This document shows positions 44,120-52,171 of a stretch of DNA of 52,171 bases, piece by piece (position 1 is the stretch's first letter; each line of letters starts with the position of its first letter). The notes under the pieces were generated by a model. It was given only the letters and a program-made list of their open reading frames with translations. It ran no database searches and was not told the origin of the DNA. Source of the DNA: CAVWCW01 sp963753615 (GTDB lineage: Bacteria > Pseudomonadota > Gammaproteobacteria > Chromatiales > Chromatiaceae); the NCBI GenBank assembly GCA_963753615.1, contig CAVWCW010000031.1, forward strand, positions 1-52,171, in the 5' to 3' direction. The translations under genes and the position numbers were made by a program.

Positions 44120-44604
44120 TGCCGCGCCTGCTTCCAGTCGTCGCGCTTGCGCTTGTTCTTGCGCTCCGGGACATAGTGCTCGAGTACATAGCCCTCCAGC
44201 CAGCGGTAGACCTCCGGCGGCATGGGCAGGGAGAACACCGGCTCGTCCACCTCTAGATAGGACGCGGCCTCGTCGTAACTCAGGGTGACCCGGTAGGGGC
44301 GCAACCGCCCGGCCCGGCCCCGGCAAAGCACAAACACCCGGGGCTGCTCACCCATCAGGTTCATGTAATAGCTCTCGGCATCGTCGCGGTAAAGCGGCAG
44401 CCGAAAACCTCGCCAGAGGTACTGCTCGGAACGCGCACTGGTGTGCACCAGCGCCGACTGGCCGGGTTGCCCTGGGGCCGCACCGGCCACCAGGCCGACA
44501 ACCTCTCCCTGGTCCTGTTCGTCATCGATCTCCCGTGGGTACTCCATTAGCACGGAAACTGGAAAGCCTTCGGAGTAAGAGATCGTCTGCGGTGTTTGCT
44601 GCAT
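44116..44604 (-). CDS. DUF3305 family protein
   Basis: The product is 162 residues from ATG 44604 (MQQTPQTISYSEGFPVSVLM); an earlier start at 44688 is possible. YLWRGFRLPLYRDDAESYYM and PYRVTLSYDEAASYLEVDEP are the DUF3305 core, and the tail KNKRKRDDWK is basic. It is the first gene of the minus-strand fdh cluster, divergent from fdhD across 148 bases that should hold both promoters. Function unknown. Confidence 0.87.
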   Translation of the reverse strand: MQQTPQTISYSEGFPVSVLMEYPREIDDEQDQGEVVGLVAGAAPGQPGQSALVHTSARSEQYLWRGFRLPLYRDDAESYYMNLMGEQPRVFVLCRGRAGRLRPYRVTLSYDEAASYLEVDEPVFSLPMPPEVYRWLEGYVLEHYVPERKNKRKRDDWKQARQ

Positions 44605-44752
44605 CTGCCACTCAACTGTCACCGGCGCCGCGCCGCCCTGGCTGCGGGTCCCGGGCTGTGCTATATCAACCGAACCTATTCTCGGCACGAACCGTTTACT
44701 AACTATAGACTTTATTCCGGAGCGCGGGTGCCGAATACCCAGGCGATAATCA

Positions 44753-45637
44753 ATGACAAATTCCTCCCAAAGCTACCGCCCGCAGATGACCGACGCCGGC
44801 CTCTCCCCCACCCACGACGCGCTTGCGGTGGACGAATACGGCAACGAACGAGCGGTGCAGGTCGCTGGCGAATCGCCCCTCACGTTATACGTGGACGGTC
44901 GCGAACTGGTCACCCTGATGACCCTCGGCACCCACCCGGAAGAACTCGCCCTGGGCTATTTGCGCACCCAGCGATTCGTCGAATCCCTGGCGGCGATCCG
45001 CTCGGTGGAGGTTGACTGGGGTAAGGAATCCGCGCATATCTGCACCTGGCACGGAGTTGAGGGCTGGGACGACAAGCTGAAAGGCCGCACCGTCACCACC
45101 GGTTGCGGCCAGGGTACGGTATTCAGCTGCACCCTCGACGCCCTCTATGCCCAGCGCCTGCCCGAAGTGCGCCTATTTCAAACCGGCATCTACGCTCTGC
45201 TGGCGAATATCCAGGCCCACAACGACATCTACCGCCGGGCCGGTGCGGTGCACGGCTGCGGCCTTTGCCACCAGGGCACCATTTTGAAGTTCGTCGAAGA
45301 CGTGGGCCGCCACAACGCCGCCGACGCCATCGCCGGCTACATGTGGCTGGAGGCCTTGGACGGCGGCGACAAGCTGTTCTACACCACCGGCCGCCTGACC
45401 TCGGAGATCGTGATGAAGTCGGCACTGATGGGTATTCCGGTGCTGCTGTCGCGCTCGGGGGTCACCCAGATGGGGCTGGAACTGGCCCAGCAGCTCGGCA
45501 TCGTCATGATCGCCCGCGCCAAGGGCAAGCACTTTCTGGTCTATAACGGCGCGGATCAGATCAGCTTCGACGCCCCGCCGGAACGGGACCCGCGGGACGA
45601 TCCCGCAGGCGTGCATCACACCCGCACCCCGGATTGA
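44753..45637 (+). CDS. fdhD: Formate dehydrogenase sulfurtransferase FdhD
   Basis: The product has 294 residues. FdhD moves sulfur from IscS to the Mo cofactor before it enters FdhA. ESPLTLYVDGRELVTLMTLG, FVEDVGRHNAADAIAGY and TTGRLTSEIVMKSALMGIPV are family blocks. The catalytic loop reads TTGCGQGTVFSC, with Cys118; the second Cys of the E. coli CxxC is not in the usual place. ATG 44753 is divergent from the rest of the cluster. Confidence 0.95.
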   Translation: MTNSSQSYRPQMTDAGLSPTHDALAVDEYGNERAVQVAGESPLTLYVDGRELVTLMTLGTHPEELALGYLRTQRFVESLAAIRSVEVDWGKESAHICTWHGVEGWDDKLKGRTVTTGCGQGTVFSCTLDALYAQRLPEVRLFQTGIYALLANIQAHNDIYRRAGAVHGCGLCHQGTILKFVEDVGRHNAADAIAGYMWLEALDGGDKLFYTTGRLTSEIVMKSALMGIPVLLSRSGVTQMGLELAQQLGIVMIARAKGKHFLVYNGADQISFDAPPERDPRDDPAGVHHTRTPD

Positions 45638-45990
45638 GACCACCGACCAGCGCCGCGCGGGAGAGACGCCGCCGTCGTCGCGAAACCAATCTTCGAAATA
45701 GACCCCAACATCGGATTGACGCGTTCCACCAGCGCATTGATGCGCCAGGAATCCCGGCGCCGCTCCGATTAGGTTCCAGTAGCCCGGCGCCACGAGGTAA
45801 TGATGCGACTCGATATCCGGCGACAGGCTGCTAGACAAACGGGCACTGAAGTTGACGATGGCTCTGGAATGCCCCCGGAGGCGCCCCGGGAAATCCAATC
45901 CAGAATATCATAAATATTCTATATCTATATGTTTTATTAATTATTATTATGGGTATTTACGACACCCGAGCGGTTTGACGGAGGTTCATT
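45638..45990. other. Intergenic region with AT-rich palindrome
   Basis: Most of this 353-base gap shows nothing recognisable. The last 90 bases are strikingly AT-rich and include GAATAT-CATAA-ATATTC (45903-45919), a possible operator or promoter zone for the dehydrogenase gene. Confidence 0.4.
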
Positions 45991-46809
45991 ATGCATCCAG
46001 ACCTGAAGACAAAGCGGGTACTGATCACCGGCGCCTCCGGTGGCTTGGGGGCGGCCATGGCGAGGGCCTTCGGCGCCTGCGGGGCACGGGTGATAGTGCA
46101 TTACCGCAGCCGCGCCGCCGGTGCAGAAGCGAGCCGCCAGGCGGTGCTGGCAGCCGGCGGCGAGGCCCGGGTGCTGCAGGCCGACCTGCGCTCCGAGGCC
46201 CAATTGAACCGGCTCGCGGAACAGGCCATGGCCTGCTGGGACGGGCTCGATATCCTGATCAACAATGCCGGGGTGGTGCTCAAATCCAGCGTGCTGGACG
46301 CCCGGGCCGACCACTGGGACGACAGCTTCGCCGTCAACGCCCGCGCGCCCTACCTGCTCAGTCGGCTGGTCGCCGGGCAATGGATCGAGCGCGGGCAACC
46401 CGGCTGCATCCTCCACAACTCCAGCATCCATGCCGCCAACAGCACCCAGTGGTTCGGCATCTATGCCGCCACCAAGGCGGCCATCGAGGCCATGGGCAAG
46501 GTCATGGCCCTGGAATGGGCCCCATACAACATCCGCGTCAACAGCATCGCCCCCGGTGTGGTCCCGGTGGAACGCACCGCCGAGGCCTTGGGCCGGGCCG
46601 AGCACCTGTGGCGTCCGCATCTCCCGGCCGGACGCTTCGGCACGCCCGAGGATATCGCCGGCATGGCCCTTTACCTGTGCAGCGACGCGGCGAGCTGGAT
46701 CACCGGTCAGTCCTTCGCCGTGGACGGCGGCATGCTGGCCCGCATCGACATGCCGCAACGCCCGCAGCCGCCGGCTCCGCCACCCCCGCAGCCGCTCGAC
46801 CCGGATTGA
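45991..46809 (+). CDS. Short-chain dehydrogenase/reductase
   Basis: The 272-residue classical SDR has TGASGGLG (13-20) for the dinucleotide, NNAG (91-94), catalytic Ser144/145, and YAATK with Tyr158 and Lys162. GRFGTPEDIAGMALYLCSDA and ITGQSFAVDGG are near the end. A Pro-rich tail (PQPPAPPPPQPLDPD) beyond the normal SDR end is unusual. GGAGG precedes the ATG. The substrate is unknown; it resembles glucose-1-dehydrogenase/FabG-like enzymes. Confidence 0.9.
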   Translation: MHPDLKTKRVLITGASGGLGAAMARAFGACGARVIVHYRSRAAGAEASRQAVLAAGGEARVLQADLRSEAQLNRLAEQAMACWDGLDILINNAGVVLKSSVLDARADHWDDSFAVNARAPYLLSRLVAGQWIERGQPGCILHNSSIHAANSTQWFGIYAATKAAIEAMGKVMALEWAPYNIRVNSIAPGVVPVERTAEALGRAEHLWRPHLPAGRFGTPEDIAGMALYLCSDAASWITGQSFAVDGGMLARIDMPQRPQPPAPPPPQPLDPD

Positions 46810-47227
46810 GACCGATCGCATGAAAGCAACCCCGCGCGCTTGCTTTCTGCGGGCCAATACGCCATAAAAGACGGACAAATAAATGTGACTTAATCACCGG
46901 GCCGCAATGCTCCGGGAGGGGTCGGGGCCAGCGGAAAACCGCAGCGCCGAGCGGCCAATCCCCGGGCGGTTTTCGTCGCTCCATCGCCAAACGCGGGCGG
47001 CGAGCGAGATGCACCGGAGGTCGTTTCGAAAGCAATCGTCCGGAGCGCCCCGATTTGAGCCACATCTGCGCACCGTTGACAGGGTAGAATCAGACGAGCA
47101 GGGCAGCCCGCGATACGGCCACGGGATCCAGAAGCAACCCCGCGATCCGCAAGCCAAGGTTTTCGAACCGCTGCGCTCGCAGCCGCCCGAAAAAAAAGCA
47201 AACGCTGGATAGAGGATACCAGACCGC
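46810..47227. other. Intergenic region with hairpin
   Basis: GAAAGCAA (46822-46829) pairs perfectly with TTGCTTTC (46840-46847) just after the dehydrogenase stop, a hairpin without a T run. Nothing else in the 418 bases is recognisable. AGAGGA precedes the next gene. Confidence 0.4.
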
Positions 47228-47869
47228 ATGAAACTCTATACATCCCCCCTCAATAAGGCTGCCCTGAAAGTGCGAATCGCCCTGCATTACAAAGAGCTGG
47301 CCTATGACGAAGAGCAGGTGCTGCTCGACCCCCGCACCGGCGACCCGCTCCAGCGCCAGTTCCTGCAGCTCAACCCCGAGGGTAAGGTGCCGATACTGGT
47401 CGACGGCCAACGCGTCCTGCGCCAATCGTTGGCCATCATGGAGTACCTCGATGAATCCTACCCCAGCACGTCCCCCTTGCTGCCCGGCAACAACCGGGAC
47501 CGCAACCGGATCCGCGCCTTGAGCCAACTTATCTCCTCCGACATCGCCCCGTTGACCTGCACGCGCAACCTGCGTCACATGGCAAATGAACTAGGCCTTG
47601 AAGACGAGCGCATCGCTGCCTGGCGCAATTACTGCCTGCACCGTGGTATGACCGCCCTAGAGGCCTTAATGGAAGACAACCCCGCATCGCACGTATACAG
47701 CCACGCCGACACCCCGTCCATGGCCGACGTTTGCCTAACAGCCCAGTTCCACCCCCTGGAACAGATCCACGCCGCGGAAGAGCGCTACCCCACCATCAGC
47801 CGTATTTACCACACCTGCCTGGCGCTGCCCGCCTTCAGCGAAGCGATAGCCAGACACGGCTTCGCCTGA
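47228..47869 (+). CDS. Glutathione S-transferase family protein (zeta/maleylacetoacetate isomerase-like)
   Basis: The 213-residue product has an N-terminal thioredoxin-like domain: MKLYTSPLNKAALKVRIALH, LNPEGKVPILVDG with the cis-Pro, and QSLAIMEYLDE for glutathione binding. The helical C-terminal domain has TPSMADVCLTAQFHPLEQI. The overall pattern is closest to zeta-class enzymes, though the usual SSCxxR active-site motif reads SPLNKAALKVR, so isomerase activity is doubtful. No catabolic neighbours are seen. Confidence 0.85.
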   Translation: MKLYTSPLNKAALKVRIALHYKELAYDEEQVLLDPRTGDPLQRQFLQLNPEGKVPILVDGQRVLRQSLAIMEYLDESYPSTSPLLPGNNRDRNRIRALSQLISSDIAPLTCTRNLRHMANELGLEDERIAAWRNYCLHRGMTALEALMEDNPASHVYSHADTPSMADVCLTAQFHPLEQIHAAEERYPTISRIYHTCLALPAFSEAIARHGFA

Positions 47870-48282
47870 CCCGACGCACCAAGGGGCGCGCGCTACGAAG
47901 CCGGGGTGCTTGGCAGGGAACCGGCCGTATCAATTCGCGGCCGCGACGAACCGCAATCGTTGCTCTATCCCAAGGCGTCGAAACGCGGTCGTTCGCCATC
48001 CCAGGCTAGCGCTGCGCCCAGTAACCTAATTCGGACGGGACAACGAGTGGCTTCATCGAAGTCGCTCTCCGCCATCATTTCCCCTCGGTTAGAGAACGGG
48101 GCGTGCAAAGGCCAAATCTCACAATCTCTTCGGCCGTGCAGTCCTAAAGTGACAGCGAACATGCCAAAGCCCGGGTATCGGAGTCCTCGCGAATTTGGCA
48201 ACAAGGACGGACCGCAAGATACAATGGGGCCATTGGCCCGATAGCGGATACCCCGCTGCCACCCCCCGGGATTCTGCCGCTG
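47870..48282. other. Intergenic region upstream of trkH
   Basis: The 413-base gap shows no gene. TTGGCA (48195) and TACAAT (48220-48225) are a weak promoter pair with 19-base spacing. Confidence 0.35.
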
Positions 48283-49728
48283 ATGCACGCCTTCACGATC
48301 GCTCGCATCGTTGGGTTCTACGCTATCCTGTTCGGGCTCACCCTATTGGTCCCGGCGGCGCTCGCTCTGGGCTACAACGAACCGGAACTGGAGTCCTTCC
48401 TGATCCCCGCAGCGGGCTCCCTGCTCATGGGGCTTTCGCTGTGGGCTCTCGGTGGAGGCCGGCCGGCGGAACTGAGCACCCGCGACGGCTTTCTTATCGT
48501 CGCCCTGTTCTGGACCCTGCTCAGCCTGCTCGGGGCCTGGCCCTTGGCGCTGAGCGCCGGCCTCGACCCGGTGGACGCCCTGTTCGAGTCCGCCTCCGGC
48601 CTTACCACCACTGGGGCTACCGTGATCACCGGGCTGGACGAGCTACCCCGGTCCCTGCTGTTCTACCGCCAGCAACTGCAATGGTTGGGCGGCATGGGGT
48701 TGATCGTGCTGGGTGTAGCCGTGCTGCCAATGCTCGGCATTGGCGGCATGCAGTTGTACCGCGCCGAGGTTCCCGGCCCCCTCAAGGAAGAGAAGCTCAC
48801 CCCGCGCCTGACCAGCACGGCCCGAGCACTTTGGTTGTTATACGTAGGGCTGACGGCGGCCTGCGCCCTGGGCTACTGGCTGTCGGGTATGACCCCCTTC
48901 GACGCCGTCGCGCACAGTATGTCAACCCTGTCTACCGGCGGCTTTTCCACCCACGACGCCAGTCTGGGTTTCTACAAGAGCGCGGGTGTCGAGGCGGTGG
49001 CGGTTCTGTTCATGCTTCTGGCGGCGATAAATTTCGGGGTACATTTTTCCGCCTTGTATCATCGAGACTTGTTGTTCTATCTGCGTGATGCCGAGGCGCG
49101 GGGGTTTCTGATATTTTCGCTATCGGTGGTGGTAGTGGTGGGGTTGGTATTGCGCATCGAGGGCGGTTACGGGGACCTATCCCTCAGTCTGCGGGATGCC
49201 GCGTTCGAAGTAGTGTCGCTGGTAACCAGCACCGGATACGCCACCGTCGATTTCAGCCATTGGCCAGATTTTCTTCCGGTCCTTTTGATCTTCATCAGTT
49301 TCGTCGGCGGCTGCGGGGGCTCCACCGCCGGCGGCATGAAGGTCATGCGCATCATGTTGCTGGCCCAGCAAGGTCTGCACGAGGTGCGACGCCTGATCCA
49401 TCCCCACGCAATACTTCGGGTCCGCCTCGGCCGGCGCGTGGTGGATGACCGTCTAATGCAGTCGGTGTGGGGATTTTTCGCCGTCTACATGACCGCCTTC
49501 GCGCTGCTCTCGCTCCTGATGATCCATGCCGGACTGGACCCCACGTCGGCCTTCGCCGCGGTGGCGACATCCATGAACAACCTGGGCCCGGGACTCGGTG
49601 AGGTGGCCTACACCTTTCAAACTGTGAGCGATTTCGGCAAGCTGATCGCGGTGCTGGCAATGCTGCTGGGACGGCTGGAAATATTCACTCTGCTGGTGCT
49701 GCTGTCGCCAGAGTTCTGGCGGAGATAA
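48283..49728 (+). CDS. trkH: TrkH-family potassium uptake protein
   Basis: The 481-residue membrane protein is made of four M1-P-M2 units. Each selectivity-filter loop is visible: ESASGLTTTGATV, HSMSTLSTGGFS, VTSTGYATVDFSHW and TSMNNLGPGLG. FVGGCGGSTAGGMKVMR is the conserved cytoplasmic segment. It moves K+ inward and usually needs TrkA, which is not in this window. The length is that of E. coli TrkH/TrkG. Confidence 0.96.
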   Translation: MHAFTIARIVGFYAILFGLTLLVPAALALGYNEPELESFLIPAAGSLLMGLSLWALGGGRPAELSTRDGFLIVALFWTLLSLLGAWPLALSAGLDPVDALFESASGLTTTGATVITGLDELPRSLLFYRQQLQWLGGMGLIVLGVAVLPMLGIGGMQLYRAEVPGPLKEEKLTPRLTSTARALWLLYVGLTAACALGYWLSGMTPFDAVAHSMSTLSTGGFSTHDASLGFYKSAGVEAVAVLFMLLAAINFGVHFSALYHRDLLFYLRDAEARGFLIFSLSVVVVVGLVLRIEGGYGDLSLSLRDAAFEVVSLVTSTGYATVDFSHWPDFLPVLLIFISFVGGCGGSTAGGMKVMRIMLLAQQGLHEVRRLIHPHAILRVRLGRRVVDDRLMQSVWGFFAVYMTAFALLSLLMIHAGLDPTSAFAAVATSMNNLGPGLGEVAYTFQTVSDFGKLIAVLAMLLGRLEIFTLLVLLSPEFWRR

Positions 49729-49852
49729 CGGGCTGGGGAAGGCGCTCGAAAGGCCGTTGAAGGCATTTTCAGCCTCCTTTTCGGAACCTCCCTTTAAAAA
49801 ACCATTCTCGCCCGCGAGGAGGGGCGCTAAGGTTCAGGCCCTCGAGGCGGTA

Positions 49853-50953
49853 TTATGAGTTCGTTATCGCCTCTTCGTCACAGAGTACCTGGATGAGGTC
49901 CTCCATGTCCCGGAGATACGCGTCGGTGGCAGTCTCCTGCCCGTCTACACGACTACCCGTTTCCTTGTTTGGCCGGGCCAATGTCAACGGCGCCGGTTCC
50001 AAGCTGTAGTGCCGGAAGAAAACCCTCATCACATGTTCTACGCCCTCCTCAAGCACGCTGCGATGATCGGCGGCGAAATATCTGCCCCGCAAATGCGGGG
50101 CAGTAATAATTTCGTAGGACGGGAAATACTCCGCATTGTCCCATTTCGCACACAAACACTCCGCCGCAACTCGGAGTACGGATTTAGAGTAGGTGTTGGA
50201 AACCAATACATGGCGAGAAACCGCGGTGGCGTTGAGCGGCACCGGCGACACCGTCAACAGGAATCTCGCCTTGGGGTTGTTTCGGCGGATCAGCGCAAAC
50301 GCGCTGTCCATGTCCTCAACCACTTCGTCCACGGTGAAATTGTGGAACCGATGGAGGTCCGAATCGAACACCCCAGCCACCACCCCGGGGGCCAATGGGA
50401 AAACGGCACCATCGCGCCGATCGATCCACGCTTCCGTCAAACCGAGCGTAAATACAAAATAGTCCATGCGCTCAATGGCATGCCGAACAGCAGCGAAATG
50501 CTGCGCCTGATCCGCCAATAGTTCGTCAGGATGCACGAAGCCCTTCGGCTGGATTTGCGGCCGGAACGGGTCTACAACCGCGTTGTCGCCATACCGCCAA
50601 TGGGTCTCGAGCGGGTGGAATATTCCATATGCCCGTTCAAGCAGTTGGCGCAGTTGACGGCCGGTATAGATATTTCCGTAACGTGCGGAAAAAACGCCAT
50701 AATTGTGTTTGCGCCTGAGTTCCGCAGCAATCGCGGGATGCCCGGATTCCGTAACAAAATGGGTTAAACCCCCTTTGGGTAGATATCTCGCCAAATGTGC
50801 GGCAAAGCAGGAACCCGCCGTAACGACTTTATCGTCCTTGTTGATCGCCATGCTGGTGCCGACAACCGGGTCCAACTCATCCGCGGAGCCGGCACCGGGA
50901 GCTGATTTCCAGAACTGAAAGTCAGGTCTGCCCTTATACGGGTGGTTTCCCAT
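49853..50953 (-). CDS. GSCFA-domain protein
   Basis: The 366-residue product has the name motif GSCFA (47-51) at the expected block-I position of an SGNH-like fold. FVFTLGLTEAWIDRRDG and FLLTVSPVPLNATA are further conserved blocks. GSCFA proteins are related to SGNH esterases/acyltransferases and the Ser of GSCFA is the probable nucleophile. It lies just downstream of another SGNH-like gene (four-base gap), so the two are co-transcribed. A role in acyl modification of a glycan is inferred only. Confidence 0.88.
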   Translation of the reverse strand: MGNHPYKGRPDFQFWKSAPGAGSADELDPVVGTSMAINKDDKVVTAGSCFAAHLARYLPKGGLTHFVTESGHPAIAAELRRKHNYGVFSARYGNIYTGRQLRQLLERAYGIFHPLETHWRYGDNAVVDPFRPQIQPKGFVHPDELLADQAQHFAAVRHAIERMDYFVFTLGLTEAWIDRRDGAVFPLAPGVVAGVFDSDLHRFHNFTVDEVVEDMDSAFALIRRNNPKARFLLTVSPVPLNATAVSRHVLVSNTYSKSVLRVAAECLCAKWDNAEYFPSYEIITAPHLRGRYFAADHRSVLEEGVEHVMRVFFRHYSLEPAPLTLARPNKETGSRVDGQETATDAYLRDMEDLIQVLCDEEAITNS

Positions 50954-50957
50954 TGAT

Positions 50958-51653
50958 TTAGTCTCCGAGTAACCGTTCGAGTTGGTGATACACCAACTTG
51001 CCGTATGCGGGGTTGCCGTGGGTGGAATCCCTGCTCCAATATTCCTCTCTTAGATATCCCCCGCCGTCTTGCGCTGCCATCGGGGGTTCAAGAAACAGGA
51101 TTTCATGCTCTTGGCAGAAGTCGCGAAAAACCGCGGAATTGATATCGTACAACTTCTTTCTCAATTCGGCTGGTGCAATGCCGAGTTTAAGACTCTTCCG
51201 AAATATGCCCGGGTGCGAGGCAATATGCTCGGCGGAGGAAATGGGGGGTGGCGAGCACACATGGACCGACTTGCCTCGGAAATATTCGGAGAATGTCCGC
51301 AGCGGATCCAGGAACAGCGTTCGAGCGGCCCTTTCAAATTCCTCGCGCAATAGCCAGTAGGGAATGAGTTGCCGATCCCGTGTGTCTTCGAGCAGGCCAA
51401 GTCGCGGGCTGCACACATCGAAACGCATGGGCTGCTCTATCATTCCGAACACGTTATGGCGATTTCCTCCGAGCATCGACACAAAGTGAGCGTTCGGATC
51501 GAAGCGCGCGAGTATCGCCTCGGAGACCTCCCCTGAGGGACAAAGATCCGGTTGGTCGGTCTGCAGGTTGCAGAGCCGGTAGTTCCCGTTGTCCGGCGGG
51601 ACCGCGCGGCGGAATGCTTCGATGTGACTGTTCCCGATTACGACAACCTTCAT
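50958..51653 (-). CDS. SGNH-hydrolase-like protein
   Basis: The product is 231 residues from ATG 51653 (MKVVVIGNSHIEAFRRA), preferred to the start at 51692 because the fold begins here. GNSH (7-10) carries the Ser of block I. RDSTHGNPAYGKLVY near the end carries the Asp/His block V. VHVCSPPPISSAEH is in the middle. The enzyme type (esterase, acetyltransferase) cannot be told from sequence. No signal peptide is seen, so it is probably cytoplasmic. Paired with the GSCFA gene. Confidence 0.78.
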   Translation of the reverse strand: MKVVVIGNSHIEAFRRAVPPDNGNYRLCNLQTDQPDLCPSGEVSEAILARFDPNAHFVSMLGGNRHNVFGMIEQPMRFDVCSPRLGLLEDTRDRQLIPYWLLREEFERAARTLFLDPLRTFSEYFRGKSVHVCSPPPISSAEHIASHPGIFRKSLKLGIAPAELRKKLYDINSAVFRDFCQEHEILFLEPPMAAQDGGGYLREEYWSRDSTHGNPAYGKLVYHQLERLLGD

Positions 51654-51716
51654 AAACCTGCCCCCCGGGGCCAGTCGAAGCGGGAATACCATAACGCGGG
51701 ATCGCGGTTGCGCAAC

Positions 51717-52169
51717 TCAGGATAATTGGCGCAAATGTCTAGTCGGAGACGAGAAATTGCGGGCTATCATACCCGGTTTGCTGCCGGTTGTTGAGCGACG
51801 GGGCAAACCGGATATTCTCACCGTCATCTGTTTCTCGTCGGGGGATGCAGCCGCGGCCCCCTTGATGTCGGCGATAGCTCCGGCAATGAGCTGGATCAAG
51901 GCGTCGAGCAGGTCCTTCTGGGCTTGCAGGAGGCGCCGGTTGTCCAGTGCGATGGCTGCCTGGGATGACATGCTGTGGACATAGGAAATGGCCTCGGGGC
52001 TGAACCCCACCACCAGGTAGGTTTCCGGATCCCGCGCGTCGACCGGTTCCAAGGCGCGGATCAGCTCGTCCCGACGATTGCGCAGGGGCAGCAGCAGGGA
52101 GCGGCATTCGAAGCCGTCCCGGCCGTAGCGCTCGCGCAGACATGAATCGTCGACGCCGGGTTCGGCGGC
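51717..52169 (-). CDS. GAF-domain protein, partial, C-terminus atypical
   Basis: Open on the minus strand from the window edge (52169) to 51717. RERYGRDGFECRSLLLPLRN and VVGFSPEAISYVHSMSSQAA are the end of a GAF sensor domain, followed by ALDNRRLLQAQKDLLDALIQ and LIAGAI. In relatives that helix leads into an HD-GYP c-di-GMP phosphodiesterase domain (GAIDAKSPYTGGH). Here the text diverges after LIAGAI into about 50 residues of low-information sequence and stops. The gene looks truncated at its 3' end near 51860. The 5' part is outside the window. Confidence 0.65.
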   Translation of the reverse strand, partial: AAEPGVDDSCLRERYGRDGFECRSLLLPLRNRRDELIRALEPVDARDPETYLVVGFSPEAISYVHSMSSQAAIALDNRRLLQAQKDLLDALIQLIAGAIADIKGAAAASPDEKQMTVRISGLPRRSTTGSKPGMIARNFSSPTRHLRQLS

Positions 52170-52171
52170 GA

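Noticed and set aside
45173..45898. A 241-codon minus-strand open frame across the end of fdhD and the following gap
   Set aside because: Its second half is antisense to fdhD and the first half (from 45898) matches no family; no ribosome site was seen.
49740..49850. A repeat copy downstream of trkH sharing GGGGCGCTAAGG with the start of copy A
   Set aside because: The shared pieces are short and in inconsistent order and orientation.
1..52171. CRISPR arrays, tRNA or rRNA genes, insertion sequences, replication origin
   Set aside because: No regularly spaced repeats, cloverleaf, rRNA sequence, transposase or DnaA-box cluster was seen on reading both strands.

Overview
The window is a 52 kb piece of a GC-rich gammaproteobacterial chromosome. 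Gene order supports this: the blocks clpS-clpA-infA with a divergent cspD, icd-rluE-nudJ-mnmA-hflD, and yceD-rpmF-plsX-fabHDG-acpP-fabF-pabC-mltG-tmk-holB-pilZ-tatD all match the enterobacterial/gammaproteobacterial arrangement. High GC, a sodium-pumping oxaloacetate decarboxylase, a twin-arginine-exported formate dehydrogenase and a PilZ gene in the holB cluster suggest an environmental lineage such as Chromatiales or a relative. That placement is an inference from gene content, not a database result.

Layout. 1-5.4 kb is accessory: the 3' end of katG, a cassette of two membrane-protein genes between inverted copies of a ~135 bp hairpin-rich repeat, a decayed RND-pump fragment, an exported EF-hand protein, a lipoprotein transglycosylase, a DUF2288 gene and an unidentified conserved gene. 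6.3-8.4 kb holds an ATP-grasp ligase (frame broken) beside an isoaspartyl peptidase. 8.7-17 kb is housekeeping: infA, clpA, clpS, cspD, icd, rluE (two frame breaks), nudJ, mnmA and hflD, followed by a Sel1-repeat protein (frame broken). 18-29.5 kb is the long leftward fatty-acid and cofactor operon, transcribed from yceD through rpmF, plsX, the fab genes, pabC, mltG, tmk, holB and pilZ to tatD. 29.6-33.8 kb has oadGAB lying between yceD and maf, two genes that are direct divergent neighbours in E. coli.

33.8-45.6 kb is a formate dehydrogenase locus. On the minus strand it reads DUF3305, DUF3306, a multi-cluster iron-sulfur protein (two frame breaks), a TorD-like chaperone, a small Tat-signal protein, FdhA (Cys-type, Tat-exported), FdhB, FdhC, then a NarI-like cytochrome b and a HdrD/DsrK-like iron-sulfur protein. 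fdhD is divergent. The genes fit a periplasmic formate oxidase feeding electrons into the membrane, with an extra NarI/HdrD-type module at the distal end whose role is not established. 45.9-52.2 kb holds a short-chain dehydrogenase, a zeta-like glutathione transferase, a TrkH potassium transporter, a GSCFA protein and an SGNH-like protein on one strand, and a GAF-domain gene running off the right edge that appears to have lost its usual downstream domain.

Six reading-frame breaks occur in otherwise well-conserved genes, several at or near G/C runs. I annotate each as one gene with a frame break. A shared cause, base-call or assembly indels, is at least as likely as true decay. No tRNA, rRNA, CRISPR array or intact insertion sequence was recognised.
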